This document shows, piece by piece, positions 17,589 to 27,574 of a stretch of 40,284 bases of DNA. The notes beneath the pieces were generated by a model, which worked only from the letters and a program-made list of their open reading frames with translations, was not told the origin of the DNA and searched no databases. The DNA is from Rheinheimera baltica DSM 14885. GTDB lineage: Bacteria; Pseudomonadota; Gammaproteobacteria; Enterobacterales; Alteromonadaceae. Position 1 is the stretch's first letter, and each line of letters starts with the position of its first letter. Both the position numbers and the translations under genes were made by a program. The stretch covers positions 1-40,284 of the forward strand of contig NZ_KE384354.1 in assembly GCF_000425345.1 (NCBI RefSeq), written 5' to 3'.

Positions 17589-20500
17589 ATGAAACTGCGT
17601 TATTCTATGCTTACCACCGCCTTAGTGGGCATGCTTTCTTTACCTTTGCAAGCCGTTCAGGGCTATTATCGCTCTGCGGTATTGCAGCAGGATAATCTGG
17701 TATTTACCGCTGAAGGCGATCTATGGTTGAGCTCGCTAAACAGTGAGCCGGCTCGACGAATTACCTCTCATCTGGCGGAAGAAACTCAGCCGTTATTGTC
17801 TCCCGATGGAAAAAATCTGGCTTTTGTTGCTAACTATGAAGGAGCCAGTGAAATTTATACGATGCCACTTTCAGGTGGTGTTGCTAAGCGGGTTACATTT
17901 GAAAATAGTCGTATACGCATTCAACAGTGGCTTGCAGACGGGCGCATTTTATATGCCACCGACAGTGCGGCAGGCCCTTCAAATTACTGGCTGCTTAAGC
18001 TGGTCAGTCCCGACAATCTTAATACCGAAACGTTGCCCTTGGCTGATGCGTCAGCAGGCTACATCGATAAGCAACACGGCATGCTGTATTTTAGCCGCTT
18101 TGGTCTGCAACTAACCGGCGATAACACCCAAGTATATCGAGGCGGTGCCATGGGGGAGCTATGGCGCTGGAAACTTAACAGTAAAGACGAAGCGAGCCAA
18201 CTGAGCAAAGCCCATAAAGGCAGTATTAGTCAGCCCGTGTATTATGAAAATCGGCTGTATTTTGTTAGCGACGCTGACGGTAAAAGCAATATTTGGTCGA
18301 CCGATACAGATGGCAACGAGCTTACACAGCTAACGCAGCATAAAGACTGGCGTATTGGCAGAATAAGTGTGTCGGCTGGCAAAGTTGTATACCAACTAGG
18401 CGCCGATTTGCAGGTGTTACACATCAGCAATAAAAGCACGGCGACATTACCGCTGCAGCTAACATCTGATCTAGTGCAGCAACGAGAGCGATTGGTTGAA
18501 AAGCCGTTACAGTTCTTTAATTCGGCGTATTTTCATGCGCAACAAAGCAGTAGCAATAAAGCTGTTGTTACAGCCCGGGGCCAGATAGCACTAACAATGA
18601 CCGGTAAACAACGACTGGTGCAAATTGATACGCCAGCCAATAGCCGCTCTCGTGAAGCCATACTGTCTAAAGATGGTAAATGGGTGTATGCCATTAATGA
18701 TCAAACCGGTGAGCAGGAAATTTGGCAATTTGCTGCTGATGGTAGCAATAAGGCTAAACAATTAACCAAAGATGGGCGTGTTCATCGTTGGCAGTTACGT
18801 TTATCCCCAGACGGTGAGTACCTTGCCCATGATGATAAAAACGGCGATTTGTGGTTACTGCAGTTAAGTACAGGTAAAAATACCAAGATATACACCGGCG
18901 GTATTGGGCTGTCAGAATATGAAGATATTACCTGGTCTGCTGACAGTAAATTGCTGGCATTCACCTTCAACGGTGCATTAAATGAACGCCCGCGTGTTGC
19001 TTTGTATAATCTGGACGATAAGCAAAGCGCACTGATAACATCTGACAAGTATCCGTCATTTTCACCAGCATTTAGCCCTGATGGCCTGTGGTTGTATTTC
19101 GCATCTGATAGACAGTTTACTGCAACGCCGGGGCATCCTTGGGGTGACAGAAACCTGGGCCCAATGTTTGACCGGCGCACTCAGCTGTTTGCGGTTAGCC
19201 TGAAACAACAAGCTTGCTTTGCTTTTAGACCAGAACAAGAGCTGGAACAGTGTGATGACAGCATAGCAAGCGCAAACCGCAGTGATAAAAAGGGCAGTTT
19301 AGTTGACTGGCAAGCACTTAACACGCGTTTGTGGCAAGTGCCGGTTCCGGCAGGCAATTATGCAAAGTTAGTGGTAAATGACAAACGAATATACCTGTTG
19401 CAACGCGACAGTGCGCCAGGCAGCAAGAGTGCGTTAGGTCATATAGAGTTCAGCCGCACTGGAGCAAAAGTAGAACAGGTTGTCAGTGACATTGTGGATC
19501 ACCAGCTGTCTGCAGATGGCAAGACGTTATTCATCCGTAAATCTGGTAACAATGGGGCCGGAGCAATGTATGTTGTCGAGGCTGGTGATAAGTTACCTTC
19601 TGATCTGGGTAAGCATAAATTAAACATTGATAGCTGGCAGTTAAAAATTAATCCGGTTGATGAATGGCAGCAAATGTTTGCCGATGCCTGGCGTTTGCAC
19701 CGCGATTTTCTGTTTGATAAAGGCATGCGTGGTTTAGACTGGGCTGCCACTAAACAAAAATATCAACCATTGTTGGCTCGGGTGACAGACAGATTTGAAT
19801 TAGACGACATTCTGGCGCAAATGATGGGGGAGTTAAATGCGCTGCATTCTCAAGTTCGCGGCGGAGATTATCGCGACGATAATTTAGCGGGGAAAGCCGC
19901 TAGTTTGGGGGCTGAATTTGATGTTATCGCAGGGCATATTATTATTCGTCATATTTATCGGACAGATCCAGAGTTACCTGAACAGGCATCACCGCTGGCT
20001 CAACCAGGCGTTGATGTGCAAATAAACGATAAATTGATAGCAATAAACGGACAGAAAGTAAACGACTTAGCGCAGTTAACTCAGGCACTTAGTAATCAAG
20101 CAGGGAAGCAAGTACTGCTTACCTTAGAGCGAGCAAAGCAACAAATTAATACCGTGGTTGAGCCCATAACAACCGGTCGTGACAGCTTGATGCGTTATCA
20201 GGATTGGGTAACTGCAAATCAACATGCCGTTGAGCAAGCAAGTAATGAGCGGTTTGGTTACTTACACCTCTACGCGATGGGGGCTGGTGACATTGCTAAC
20301 TTTGCCCGGGAATTTTACGCTCAATATGACAAAGAAGGCTTAATTATTGATGTAAGACGCAACCGTGGTGGCAATATTGATAGTTGGATCATCGAAAAAT
20401 TGCTACGTCGCAGTTGGGCGTTTTGGCAACCCACTCAAGGAAAGCCCTACACTAATATGCAACAAACGTTTCGTGGTCATTTAGTGGTACTGACCGACCA

Positions 20501-20867
20501 ACTTACGTATTCCGACGGTGAAACTTTTTCTGCTGGCGTAAAAGCGCTGGGCCTGGGGCCATTAATTGGTAAGCGTACGGCAGGAGCTGGCGTTTGGTTA
20601 TCTGGGCGCAATAGATTGTCGGATAACGGTATGGCGCGTGTTGCTGAGACTGCACAATTTGCTGCCGATGGGCGTTGGATCATCGAAGGATATGGTGTTG
20701 TGCCGGATACTGAAGTAGATAACTTACCGTACGCTCGATTTAACGGACATGATGCACAGCTTGATGCCGCTTTGGCATATCTGCAGCAAAGATTGCAACA
20801 ACAACCCATATTGGAGTTGGATGCACAGTCAGTTAAGTTGCCGCAAGCGGCAGATATTAAACCCTAA
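17589..20867 (+). CDS. Tricorn-like S41 protease, exported
   Basis: The 1092-aa protein begins with a signal peptide (MKLRYSMLTTALVGMLSLPLQAV). A long region of WD40/PD40-type beta-propeller repeats follows to about 650 (LSPDGKNLAFVA, LSPDGEYLAHD, FSPDGLWLYFASD). Then come a tricorn core domain, a PDZ domain near 810-860 and an S41 catalytic domain. The active-site set agrees with tricorn: H753, S975 in LTYSDGETFSAG and E1033 in IIEGYGVVPD, the 975-to-1033 distance matching the archaeal enzyme. RRNRGGNIDSW is the S41 signature. The residue before H753 is Leu, where tricorn has Ser. Two adjacent ATGs occur; 17589 is preferred because GAGG lies 5 bases upstream. It probably degrades peptides in the periplasm. 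Confidence 0.93.
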   Translation: MKLRYSMLTTALVGMLSLPLQAVQGYYRSAVLQQDNLVFTAEGDLWLSSLNSEPARRITSHLAEETQPLLSPDGKNLAFVANYEGASEIYTMPLSGGVAKRVTFENSRIRIQQWLADGRILYATDSAAGPSNYWLLKLVSPDNLNTETLPLADASAGYIDKQHGMLYFSRFGLQLTGDNTQVYRGGAMGELWRWKLNSKDEASQLSKAHKGSISQPVYYENRLYFVSDADGKSNIWSTDTDGNELTQLTQHKDWRIGRISVSAGKVVYQLGADLQVLHISNKSTATLPLQLTSDLVQQRERLVEKPLQFFNSAYFHAQQSSSNKAVVTARGQIALTMTGKQRLVQIDTPANSRSREAILSKDGKWVYAINDQTGEQEIWQFAADGSNKAKQLTKDGRVHRWQLRLSPDGEYLAHDDKNGDLWLLQLSTGKNTKIYTGGIGLSEYEDITWSADSKLLAFTFNGALNERPRVALYNLDDKQSALITSDKYPSFSPAFSPDGLWLYFASDRQFTATPGHPWGDRNLGPMFDRRTQLFAVSLKQQACFAFRPEQELEQCDDSIASANRSDKKGSLVDWQALNTRLWQVPVPAGNYAKLVVNDKRIYLLQRDSAPGSKSALGHIEFSRTGAKVEQVVSDIVDHQLSADGKTLFIRKSGNNGAGAMYVVEAGDKLPSDLGKHKLNIDSWQLKINPVDEWQQMFADAWRLHRDFLFDKGMRGLDWAATKQKYQPLLARVTDRFELDDILAQMMGELNALHSQVRGGDYRDDNLAGKAASLGAEFDVIAGHIIIRHIYRTDPELPEQASPLAQPGVDVQINDKLIAINGQKVNDLAQLTQALSNQAGKQVLLTLERAKQQINTVVEPITTGRDSLMRYQDWVTANQHAVEQASNERFGYLHLYAMGAGDIANFAREFYAQYDKEGLIIDVRRNRGGNIDSWIIEKLLRRSWAFWQPTQGKPYTNMQQTFRGHLVVLTDQLTYSDGETFSAGVKALGLGPLIGKRTAGAGVWLSGRNRLSDNGMARVAETAQFAADGRWIIEGYGVVPDTEVDNLPYARFNGHDAQLDAALAYLQQRLQQQPILELDAQSVKLPQAADIKP

Positions 20868-20873
20868 CACTAC

Positions 20874-20904
20874 AGCCCGGACAAAACCTGCCGGGCTTTT
20901 TTTT
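20874..20904 (+). terminator. Rho-independent terminator of the tricorn-like protease gene
   Basis: AGCCCGG (20874-20880) pairs with CCGGGCT (20891-20897) around a 10-base loop and is followed by an uninterrupted run of eight T (20897-20904). It starts 6 bases after the stop codon. Confidence 0.92.
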
Positions 20905-20971
20905 ATTAGTGCTTTGCATTTGGGCCAATGCCAGCTATGTTGAGTACAACAATCAGAGCAGGAAGTTTAAT

Positions 20972-21220
20972 ATGCCAATATCACCAATACTAAACGCAGA
21001 AATTCGTGTGCTTACTTTGTTTAACCTTGATAGTGCGATGGAGGGGATAAAAGTTCATCAAACTGCAGACGCTGACACCTTGGACGCCATTAAACGTTTG
21101 TACGAAAAAGGTTTGGTGACACAGGCTGATGGTGGCTACCTTACCGATCTTGGCATTCATTGTGCCGAACATTTACAAACCGCTCTACGTATTCTTAATA
21201 CTTCGGCGCAGGATCTTTAG
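20972..21220 (+). CDS. Small TIGR02647-family protein, function unknown
   Basis: The 82-aa protein begins MPISPILNAEIRVLTLFNLD and continues with EGIKVHQTADADTLDAIKRLYEKGLVTQADGGYLTDLG. This fits a small conserved family in pseudomonads and Alteromonadales (TIGR02647) that looks like a short winged-helix-type fold; its job is not established. The start at 20972 is fixed by AGGAAG 6 bases upstream; an earlier frame start at 20909 would lie inside the terminator region. Its last 36 bases overlap the 3' end of the transglutaminase gene on the other strand. Confidence 0.85.
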   Translation: MPISPILNAEIRVLTLFNLDSAMEGIKVHQTADADTLDAIKRLYEKGLVTQADGGYLTDLGIHCAEHLQTALRILNTSAQDL

Positions 21221-23128
21221 GCGTTTACTATTGCACTTAAGTTGTTTCTGCAACGACTTAAGTGCATGTGTATCGTTATTAAAAACGGCTTGCTCATAGC
21301 TAAGCGTCAGCAGGATTAACCAATCACGTTGTGTTGGATGTTGGGCTGACAATTGACGCAAGAAAGCTGACATTGACTGGTTAGCCGCTTTAGATTGCAA
21401 TAACTTGCCTAATTGACGTTGTATCAACAACGTTGCTGCGTGCGTGCTGTTTAGCGGTCGATTTCGCCACCAGGAAAAAACAAAACCGGCAAAGATCAAT
21501 GCTAAGAGCGTTGTGAACGTTATCGCAATAAGGGTGATATGCTGGCGTAAATTGCGCCAAATCGCCTGCTGGTTGTTATCATTAAATCCCAATACCCACA
21601 CAGACCAGTAGTAGTCCAGGTGCATTAACTGCAGACGCAGGTTTTGCAGCAATTCCAGCTCTAGCCAACCCGACATCAGCATTTGCTGTTGTTCTAAAGT
21701 TAAGGCTGATTCCAGACTATCAAGGATCCGTTCAGGTGCGACGGCGGCAGTGGGATCATATAAATGCCACTGATCTTCATACAAATATTCTACCCAGGCA
21801 TGTGCTTCGCGCTGGCGCACGGCTAAATAACCTTGTTGGGGATGCCAGACACCGCCCTGATAGCCACCAACGACGCGTGCAGGAACGCCTGCTGCACGCA
21901 ATATAAGTGCGGTTGCAGACGCGTAGTGACTACAAAATCCAGTACGGGTATCAAACAAAAACTCATCGATACTATTACTGCCAAGCATAGGTGGTGTAAG
22001 GCTGTAATAATAATCTTGTTGATTAAAATGTGCTGAGATTGCCTGTACCAGAGCGGCAGGCGTACTATGCTGTTTAGCCAACTGGCGGGCAAAGTTCAGT
22101 GTTTCAGCATTGCCCTCGGCTACATCAAGGTTAATGTCGCGTTCATTATCCGTTGCCAGAGCAATCAATGTATTCGCACCAGTTACCTGATAACTTATGC
22201 GTTGACTAACAGGTTTATTGCTTTTTATTAAGCCGCCGGAGCCAATATATACGTCGTTATTGACTTTAGAGGGCAGTGCTAGCGCAAACAAATTGTACTG
22301 CCGACTGGCTTCCGCGATAATACGATACTGCATATTATCGGTGGTACCCGTTGCAGTAATATTCGGCATTCTGTTTCTATTTTTACGCACTGCGTTGACT
22401 TGCCAACGGCGGCCATCAAAATCTTCATACAAGTATGACCGCCAGTAAAGTTGATCCTGACTTGGTGGTGCACCGTCAAATTCGGCTCTAAAGGCTAAGC
22501 TGTCATCCCGTACCAGTTGTTCAATACTTCCGGGATCCAATGTGTCACTTAGGCCAGAGCTGGCAATTTTAGCATTAGGTATTTGCCAAAATGGCGGTAC
22601 GCGTGGAAACAGTAAAAACATACCAAGCCATAAAGGTAATATAATTAGCAAACTGCGCCCGGTTTGATGCCATTGCACCTTAACGGCAGATGGCGCGAAT
22701 AAATAAAAGTGACTGTATAAATTTACTGTAAAGGCAAAGAATATAATCAACGCAACGAGCATGTCTTGGTGCATAACAAAACAGCTTCCAATCAAAAAAT
22801 AGTGCACCCATACCAGTTGCCGCGCATCATAGCTGTGTTTAAGTGCGAGCAAACGGCAAATCGCTGCAAGCAGGAGTATTTGCAGCATAAAATTCAAAAC
22901 GCCTGATTGTCGCAGGTTAAACATCAGAGCTATCGCAATGACAGCAGCTATCAGATTGACCAGTTTCAGCCCGATTGCTGGTCTGCCGCTAAGATGGGTA
23001 ATTAACTTGTAGACCAGCATTGAGGCAAATAGCGCCATCATCCAAACAGCAAACGCTTGTTGCAACAGCAGTAAAATACCCAACTGCAACACTGCCCAAA
23101 TGGTAACTAGCCTGGCAGGAATTAGCAT
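21185..23128 (-). CDS. TgpA-like membrane transglutaminase (DUF3488 / transglutaminase core / DUF4129)
   Basis: The 647-aa protein has five to six membrane helices in its first 190 residues, a periplasmic transglutaminase-like domain, one more membrane helix at about 535-560 and a cytoplasmic C-terminal helical domain. The catalytic Cys is C399 in TRTGFCSHYASAT, the His lies in REAHAWVEYLY and the Asp in WHLYDPTAAV. The Pseudomonas homologue TgpA is essential there, but its substrate is unknown. The start ATG 23128 has CAGGAG 8 bases upstream and overlaps the DUF58 gene's stop (ATGCTAA); the upstream start at 23149 is a TTG without support. It is the last gene of a moxR-DUF58-tgpA operon. Confidence 0.92.
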   Translation of the reverse strand: MLIPARLVTIWAVLQLGILLLLQQAFAVWMMALFASMLVYKLITHLSGRPAIGLKLVNLIAAVIAIALMFNLRQSGVLNFMLQILLLAAICRLLALKHSYDARQLVWVHYFLIGSCFVMHQDMLVALIIFFAFTVNLYSHFYLFAPSAVKVQWHQTGRSLLIILPLWLGMFLLFPRVPPFWQIPNAKIASSGLSDTLDPGSIEQLVRDDSLAFRAEFDGAPPSQDQLYWRSYLYEDFDGRRWQVNAVRKNRNRMPNITATGTTDNMQYRIIAEASRQYNLFALALPSKVNNDVYIGSGGLIKSNKPVSQRISYQVTGANTLIALATDNERDINLDVAEGNAETLNFARQLAKQHSTPAALVQAISAHFNQQDYYYSLTPPMLGSNSIDEFLFDTRTGFCSHYASATALILRAAGVPARVVGGYQGGVWHPQQGYLAVRQREAHAWVEYLYEDQWHLYDPTAAVAPERILDSLESALTLEQQQMLMSGWLELELLQNLRLQLMHLDYYWSVWVLGFNDNNQQAIWRNLRQHITLIAITFTTLLALIFAGFVFSWWRNRPLNSTHAATLLIQRQLGKLLQSKAANQSMSAFLRQLSAQHPTQRDWLILLTLSYEQAVFNNDTHALKSLQKQLKCNSKRLKILRRSIKNT

Positions 23129-24072
23129 AACGCCAACTCCTGCAAGCAACGTTGTAAATGTGTCGAACCAGAGGACTGTGGTAATGTCTGGTGGGGTAAC
23201 TGCAAGCCGTACCGTTTACCCGTCTGTTCTAGCGTCAGCAATTGTTGGCAGGCTTGGCGCAAGGCACGTTCGAGAGCTTCACCTGTCAATGCCGGGACTA
23301 CAACCCAGTTTGGTGCCGCCTGTGGTGAGGTAAGTTGCTGACGCACTACTGGATTAAAAGGATCGCGCGCCAATCGCTTCCAGACCATATGTCGAATGCT
23401 GTCTCCCGGGCGATAAGGCGTCAATGTATCACCGCTTTGAACCGTCGATTGGGGTTTGTCATCAATATCAACGTCGTTATCTTTTGTGATTTGTGCCATT
23501 GGTGTTGGGTACACCCAATATATTTGATCCAGTGCAATGTAACTCCAGGCGCGCCATAGACCAAATGGATACTGACTACTGATTTTTATCCGTGGCAAAG
23601 CGAATCTACCACGCTCTTTGCCGGTAAAACTGAAGCGTACACTACGCTCAAGTTGTGGCATGGTAATTAGTTGACTGTGTTGGACCAAACTAAACTGCAA
23701 CATCATATGTTGTTTAGCCGAAGAAGTTAGGATCTCAGGTTCAATATCACTATTAACAAAGCCTTCTGCAGGTTTAGCTGTAGATAGTGTAAGGCCGCTC
23801 ATATTCAAATAACACATTGTGATACTGAGTAAAAAAACACTAAGTAGTAAGTAGCACAATAATAAAATTAAATTATTTTGATAATTTGTGCCCAATAAAT
23901 ACATCAGAATAATGAGTAGAAAAAACCACCAGCCGTAGCGGGTTGGCAGAATAAAGATTAACTTTTGCACCAAGGTAACGGTACTGCCAGCAGGTTGCCG
24001 TTTATCTAAATAATTACTTACGAACTGCCAGTATCGTTGATACAACCGCTGCTTAAAATTTAGATTGAACAT
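23122..24072 (-). CDS. DUF58-domain membrane protein
   Basis: The 316-aa protein has two adjacent membrane segments at about 45-85 (YGWWFFLLIILMYLLG and LILLLCYLLLSVFLLSI). A beta-sandwich-like region follows, then the DUF58 signature TPYRPGDSIRHMVWKRLARDP near residues 215-235. DUF58 proteins carry a degenerate von Willebrand A-like fold and nearly always sit between a MoxR ATPase and a transglutaminase protein. It overlaps moxR by 13 bases upstream and the transglutaminase gene by 7 bases downstream, so the three are translationally linked. Confidence 0.92.
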   Translation of the reverse strand: MFNLNFKQRLYQRYWQFVSNYLDKRQPAGSTVTLVQKLIFILPTRYGWWFFLLIILMYLLGTNYQNNLILLLCYLLLSVFLLSITMCYLNMSGLTLSTAKPAEGFVNSDIEPEILTSSAKQHMMLQFSLVQHSQLITMPQLERSVRFSFTGKERGRFALPRIKISSQYPFGLWRAWSYIALDQIYWVYPTPMAQITKDNDVDIDDKPQSTVQSGDTLTPYRPGDSIRHMVWKRLARDPFNPVVRQQLTSPQAAPNWVVVPALTGEALERALRQACQQLLTLEQTGKRYGLQLPHQTLPQSSGSTHLQRCLQELALC

Positions 24073-24968
24073 GGTGTCGCTTTCAGAATCAAGGTGCTTA
24101 AACGGCTTTCCTGCGCCGAAGAGGTCGGATCTAAACGGTGTTCTGCAACATATGGGAATACTTGTTGTACATCGTCAGCATTGACATAGTCACGGTTGTT
24201 AATTAATGCAAAGGCTTTAGCCGCACGTAATATGGCTTTTGATGCCCGCGGCGATAGTGGCAGCATATCATTGCGCTGACGACTCGCTTCTACCAGGGAT
24301 AACAAGTAGTCAATTAAACTATCCGATGCATTAATTTGCGGTACTTGTTGCTGCAAGGTGCGTAACTGATCTAAATCTAACTTTTCAGTTAACAACTCTA
24401 GCCGCGAGTTACTGCTGTCACGCTGCAATAATAAATGTTCAGCTTTACGATCAGGAAAACCCAGTGATAAACGAAACATAAAGCGGTCCAGCTGCGATTC
24501 AGGCAGGGCAGATGTACCAGCGTGAAACAACGGGTTCTGCGTTGCAATAACAAAAAACGGTTTCGGTAATGCCCGGGTTTCGCCATCGATTGAGACTTGT
24601 TTTTCTTCCATTGCTTCAAGTAACGCGCTTTGCGTTTTGGGGCTGGCGCGATTAATTTCATCAGCAAGCAGTACTTGACTAAATACCGGGCCTGCCTGAA
24701 AACGAAATTGTTGTGAGCGGCTGTCGTAGATATTCATACCGACTAAATCACCTGGCAGTAAGTCACTGGTAAACTGAACCCGACGATAGCTCAAGCCTAA
24801 ACTGTCAGCCAACGCATGTGCCAGAGTCGTTTTACCCATACCCGGTAGGTCTTCAAGCAATAAATGGCCTTCAGCTAACAGGCAGCATAACGCCAACCGG
24901 ATCTGATGTGGTTTGCCCAGTATGACCTGATTTAGGTTACGTTCAACGTTATGTAACTGAGTTAACAT
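24060..24968 (-). CDS. MoxR-family AAA+ ATPase
   Basis: The 302-aa ATPase has Walker A LPGMGKTTLA with K46, Walker B VLLADEINRASPKTQ with D103/E104, the MoxR stretch LLEAMEEKQVSIDGE, sensor-1 region VIATQNP, and a C-terminal lid with SPRASKAILRAAKAFA. MoxR proteins act as chaperone-like remodelling ATPases for partner proteins carrying VWA-type domains, here probably the DUF58 protein. AAGGA lies about 6 bases before the ATG. It is the first gene of its operon, transcribed after the terminator at 25048. Confidence 0.95.
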   Translation of the reverse strand: MLTQLHNVERNLNQVILGKPHQIRLALCCLLAEGHLLLEDLPGMGKTTLAHALADSLGLSYRRVQFTSDLLPGDLVGMNIYDSRSQQFRFQAGPVFSQVLLADEINRASPKTQSALLEAMEEKQVSIDGETRALPKPFFVIATQNPLFHAGTSALPESQLDRFMFRLSLGFPDRKAEHLLLQRDSSNSRLELLTEKLDLDQLRTLQQQVPQINASDSLIDYLLSLVEASRQRNDMLPLSPRASKAILRAAKAFALINNRDYVNADDVQQVFPYVAEHRLDPTSSAQESRLSTLILKATPCSI

Positions 24969-25047
24969 GTCTAATCCTTACTACTTCGGGATGGTTTATC
25001 AGTAAAGCAGGGAGCTATAGTACCTTGCAGACTTAGAACTGCAACCC

Positions 25048-25072
25048 AAAAAAAAGCGGCCAAAGCCGCTTT
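25048..25072 (-). terminator. Rho-independent terminator of the subtilase gene
   Basis: Read on the minus strand, AAAGCGGC (25072-25065) pairs with GCCGCTTT (25060-25053) around a 4-base loop and runs into eight T (plus-strand A run 25048-25055). It separates the subtilase gene from the moxR operon. Confidence 0.88.
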
Positions 25073-25096
25073 AACCTTACGTACTAGTACAATACG

Positions 25097-27574
25097 TTAA
25101 AAATTAACAACCAGATCGCCAGAGCAGCTGTCTGTTCCCGCTACGCAAATTTTATACGTAGTGGTAGCGGCTTGCGAGTTGAATCGATCACGATATCTCC
25201 CGTTAGCATCTGTGGTAGTTATTAGTGCAGCGTCACGATAAATGTCAACGGTTTCTGCCGTTCCTGTCCAACGTAAATCTACAATGGATGAACCGGTTCT
25301 GGTGCGCACTGAACGATGTAAAGTAAGGTCAATGCTAACGTCAGACTCTGTCACGCTAATCATTTTCATACTGCTATCGGTAAGGCCGGTGCTGTCAGTA
25401 ACCATCAGACTAACCTGATAGGTACCTGGGGCTGCATAGCTATGTTGTGGGCTTACACTTGTTGACACATTGCCATCGCCAAACTCCCAACTCCAGCTGC
25501 TGATATCATTATTAACATCGGTAGATAGATCGCTAAAGCTAACGTTAAGACCGCTAGTTACAAAACTAAAATCTGCCTCAGGGGCAACAGGATTTGGCCC
25601 GGTGTCACCATCAGGTAGCGCTGTCAGTACCAGGTTCCAGTTATTAAGCGTACCCGTATCGGCACCGGCATTATCAGAGACAAACAATGTCCAGTCGCCT
25701 TGCATTGTCTCACCGTCGAAGCTATCAATTTGCCAGCTTTGTACTAAATCATCTGCACTGCCGCCAGTACGATTATGTAATATATGGTCAGTCCCTTGTG
25801 GTGAACGTAATGTTACCAATAGATCACCTTGCCACGTATGCGTAATGTTAACGCCAACATTTGTACCAAATACTGTACCTTCTTGCGCAACATTAATGAC
25901 ACTACTAATACCTGTAGGATCATTGTCTGGGATTGCGACTGGGGTATCGTTGTTGTAAGGGTAGTCTTGCAAACCTTGTGGCTGCACATTTAAACCTGCA
26001 TTAACCGATTTAACCAGTTCACCTGTTGCGATATCAGTACCGGTTACAGTGAACTGATAACTACCCCAAGCCGTGCTGGCTGATGTAACCACATCCAATG
26101 TTAGCGCTTGTCCTGGTTGTGCTGTTGTTGCAGATAAACTAACACCGCTAAGCGCTGGTGTAACGTCAACACTGAGTGCAACATCGCCCATCCAGTCTGC
26201 AACATTGCCGATATTGAGCGTATACTGTGCTGCATCGCCAGCAGTAATTTGTTGATTACGTGGTGACAATGACAATTTAAACGACGGCGTTGGATCGGCT
26301 TCTACCATCGCATTGGCTAAATTTAGCCGTTTACCTGAGACCGTTTTACCTTCTAAAGCAACCAGGCTGTCACCTGATTCCATCAAAATGGTTTTCATTT
26401 CATCTGCCGTTAGATCCGGATTAACCGACCAGAGAAGTGCTGCTGCGCCTGCAACATGGGGTGACGCCATCGATGTACCAGAATAGGTTGCATAGCCATT
26501 GCCTGGTACAGTAGATAAAATATCAGAGCCAGGCGCGCCTAAATCAACAGAAGTTACACCGTAATTTGAAAAGCCAGACATGTTGTCGTTTCGATCTGTT
26601 GATGCTACAGACACGATAACGTCAAGATCATAGGCGGCAGGGTACATAGGAGCAGAGTCCGCATTGCCCCCAGCATTTCCCGATGCTGCGATAAATAAGA
26701 TGCCAGCTTCACCGCCGGATTCAATAGCGGCCCGCAGTGTTTCAGAGAAGCCGCCGCCGCCCCATGAGTTATTTGTCGCTTTTATATCAACACCATAATT
26801 CAGCTTAAGATCAGTAAAGTAGTTGATGCATTCAATAGCTCCGGCTGTGCTACCGCCGTCTGGCCCCAGAAACTGACATGGCAACAGTGTAACATTCCAG
26901 TTAACGCCGCTTACTCCTACACCGTTGTTACCTGAACCGCCAATAGTGCCGGCAACGTGAGTACCATGGCTGTCACTATCCATCGGATTTTGCTCATCAT
27001 TAAGTGTTGAATAGCCGTAGGTGCTACCGGGTAAGTTACCAGGGTTAACCCAGCGGTTATCAATTAAATCAGGATGATTGTAATCCATGCCGGTGTCGAT
27101 AATACCAATAATGATGTCATGACTGCCGGTAGAGATATCCCAGGCATCAGCCGCTTTAATATCCGCACCTGCTGTACCACCACTTTGGCCAGTGTTATTC
27201 AAACCCCACAATTCATTGAACCTCGGATCATTCGGTATAGCCAGTGCATGTAACGGGTAATCCGGTTCAGCAACCTCAACAGCCGGATGTGCTGCTAGTG
27301 TTTTTATCAGCCTCGAACGGTCTGCTCCTTTAGGCACAGAGACTTTTACAATACGGCCATCAGCAATATAGCGCATTTTTACGTCGCGACCCTGAGCGTC
27401 TAGCTGACGTAAACTTGCACCGTTTTGTTTAATAAGCGCTTGTCGCTCTTGTTTTGATACGCCGTGTTTAAACATAACTAAAATTGAATCGTCCGTAGCA
27501 GTAGTGCCTGCCAGTGCTGAACCAGATAACAACGCTGCTGCGATAGCAAGTGTTAGAGTTTTTTTCTGCGTCAT
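25097..27574 (-). CDS. Secreted subtilisin-like serine protease (S8) with P-domain and PKD domain
   Basis: The 825-aa precursor has a signal peptide (to about ALA-22), an I9-type inhibitory pro-region (about 30-108) and an S8 catalytic domain with D160 in IGIIDTGMDYNHPDL, H203 in DSHGTHVAG and S368 in YSGTSMASPHVAG. N298-N300 (AASGN) lies in the oxyanion region. After a linker come a proprotein-convertase P-domain near 540-655 (TWQGDLLVTLRSP, GDWTLFVSDNAG), a PKD domain near 665-745 (WSWEFGDGNVST, HSYAAPGTYQV) and a final beta-sandwich of about 75 residues with two cysteines. The protein is probably an extracellular scavenging or matrix-acting protease. It is divergent from the curli operon over a 284-bp gap and has its own terminator. 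Confidence 0.95.
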   Translation of the reverse strand: MTQKKTLTLAIAAALLSGSALAGTTATDDSILVMFKHGVSKQERQALIKQNGASLRQLDAQGRDVKMRYIADGRIVKVSVPKGADRSRLIKTLAAHPAVEVAEPDYPLHALAIPNDPRFNELWGLNNTGQSGGTAGADIKAADAWDISTGSHDIIIGIIDTGMDYNHPDLIDNRWVNPGNLPGSTYGYSTLNDEQNPMDSDSHGTHVAGTIGGSGNNGVGVSGVNWNVTLLPCQFLGPDGGSTAGAIECINYFTDLKLNYGVDIKATNNSWGGGGFSETLRAAIESGGEAGILFIAASGNAGGNADSAPMYPAAYDLDVIVSVASTDRNDNMSGFSNYGVTSVDLGAPGSDILSTVPGNGYATYSGTSMASPHVAGAAALLWSVNPDLTADEMKTILMESGDSLVALEGKTVSGKRLNLANAMVEADPTPSFKLSLSPRNQQITAGDAAQYTLNIGNVADWMGDVALSVDVTPALSGVSLSATTAQPGQALTLDVVTSASTAWGSYQFTVTGTDIATGELVKSVNAGLNVQPQGLQDYPYNNDTPVAIPDNDPTGISSVINVAQEGTVFGTNVGVNITHTWQGDLLVTLRSPQGTDHILHNRTGGSADDLVQSWQIDSFDGETMQGDWTLFVSDNAGADTGTLNNWNLVLTALPDGDTGPNPVAPEADFSFVTSGLNVSFSDLSTDVNNDISSWSWEFGDGNVSTSVSPQHSYAAPGTYQVSLMVTDSTGLTDSSMKMISVTESDVSIDLTLHRSVRTRTGSSIVDLRWTGTAETVDIYRDAALITTTDANGRYRDRFNSQAATTTYKICVAGTDSCSGDLVVNF

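Noticed and set aside
25470-25958. 162-aa plus-strand open frame inside the subtilase gene
   Set aside because: Antisense to the P and PKD domains of the protease; Ser/Pro/Val-rich sequence typical of a shadow frame.
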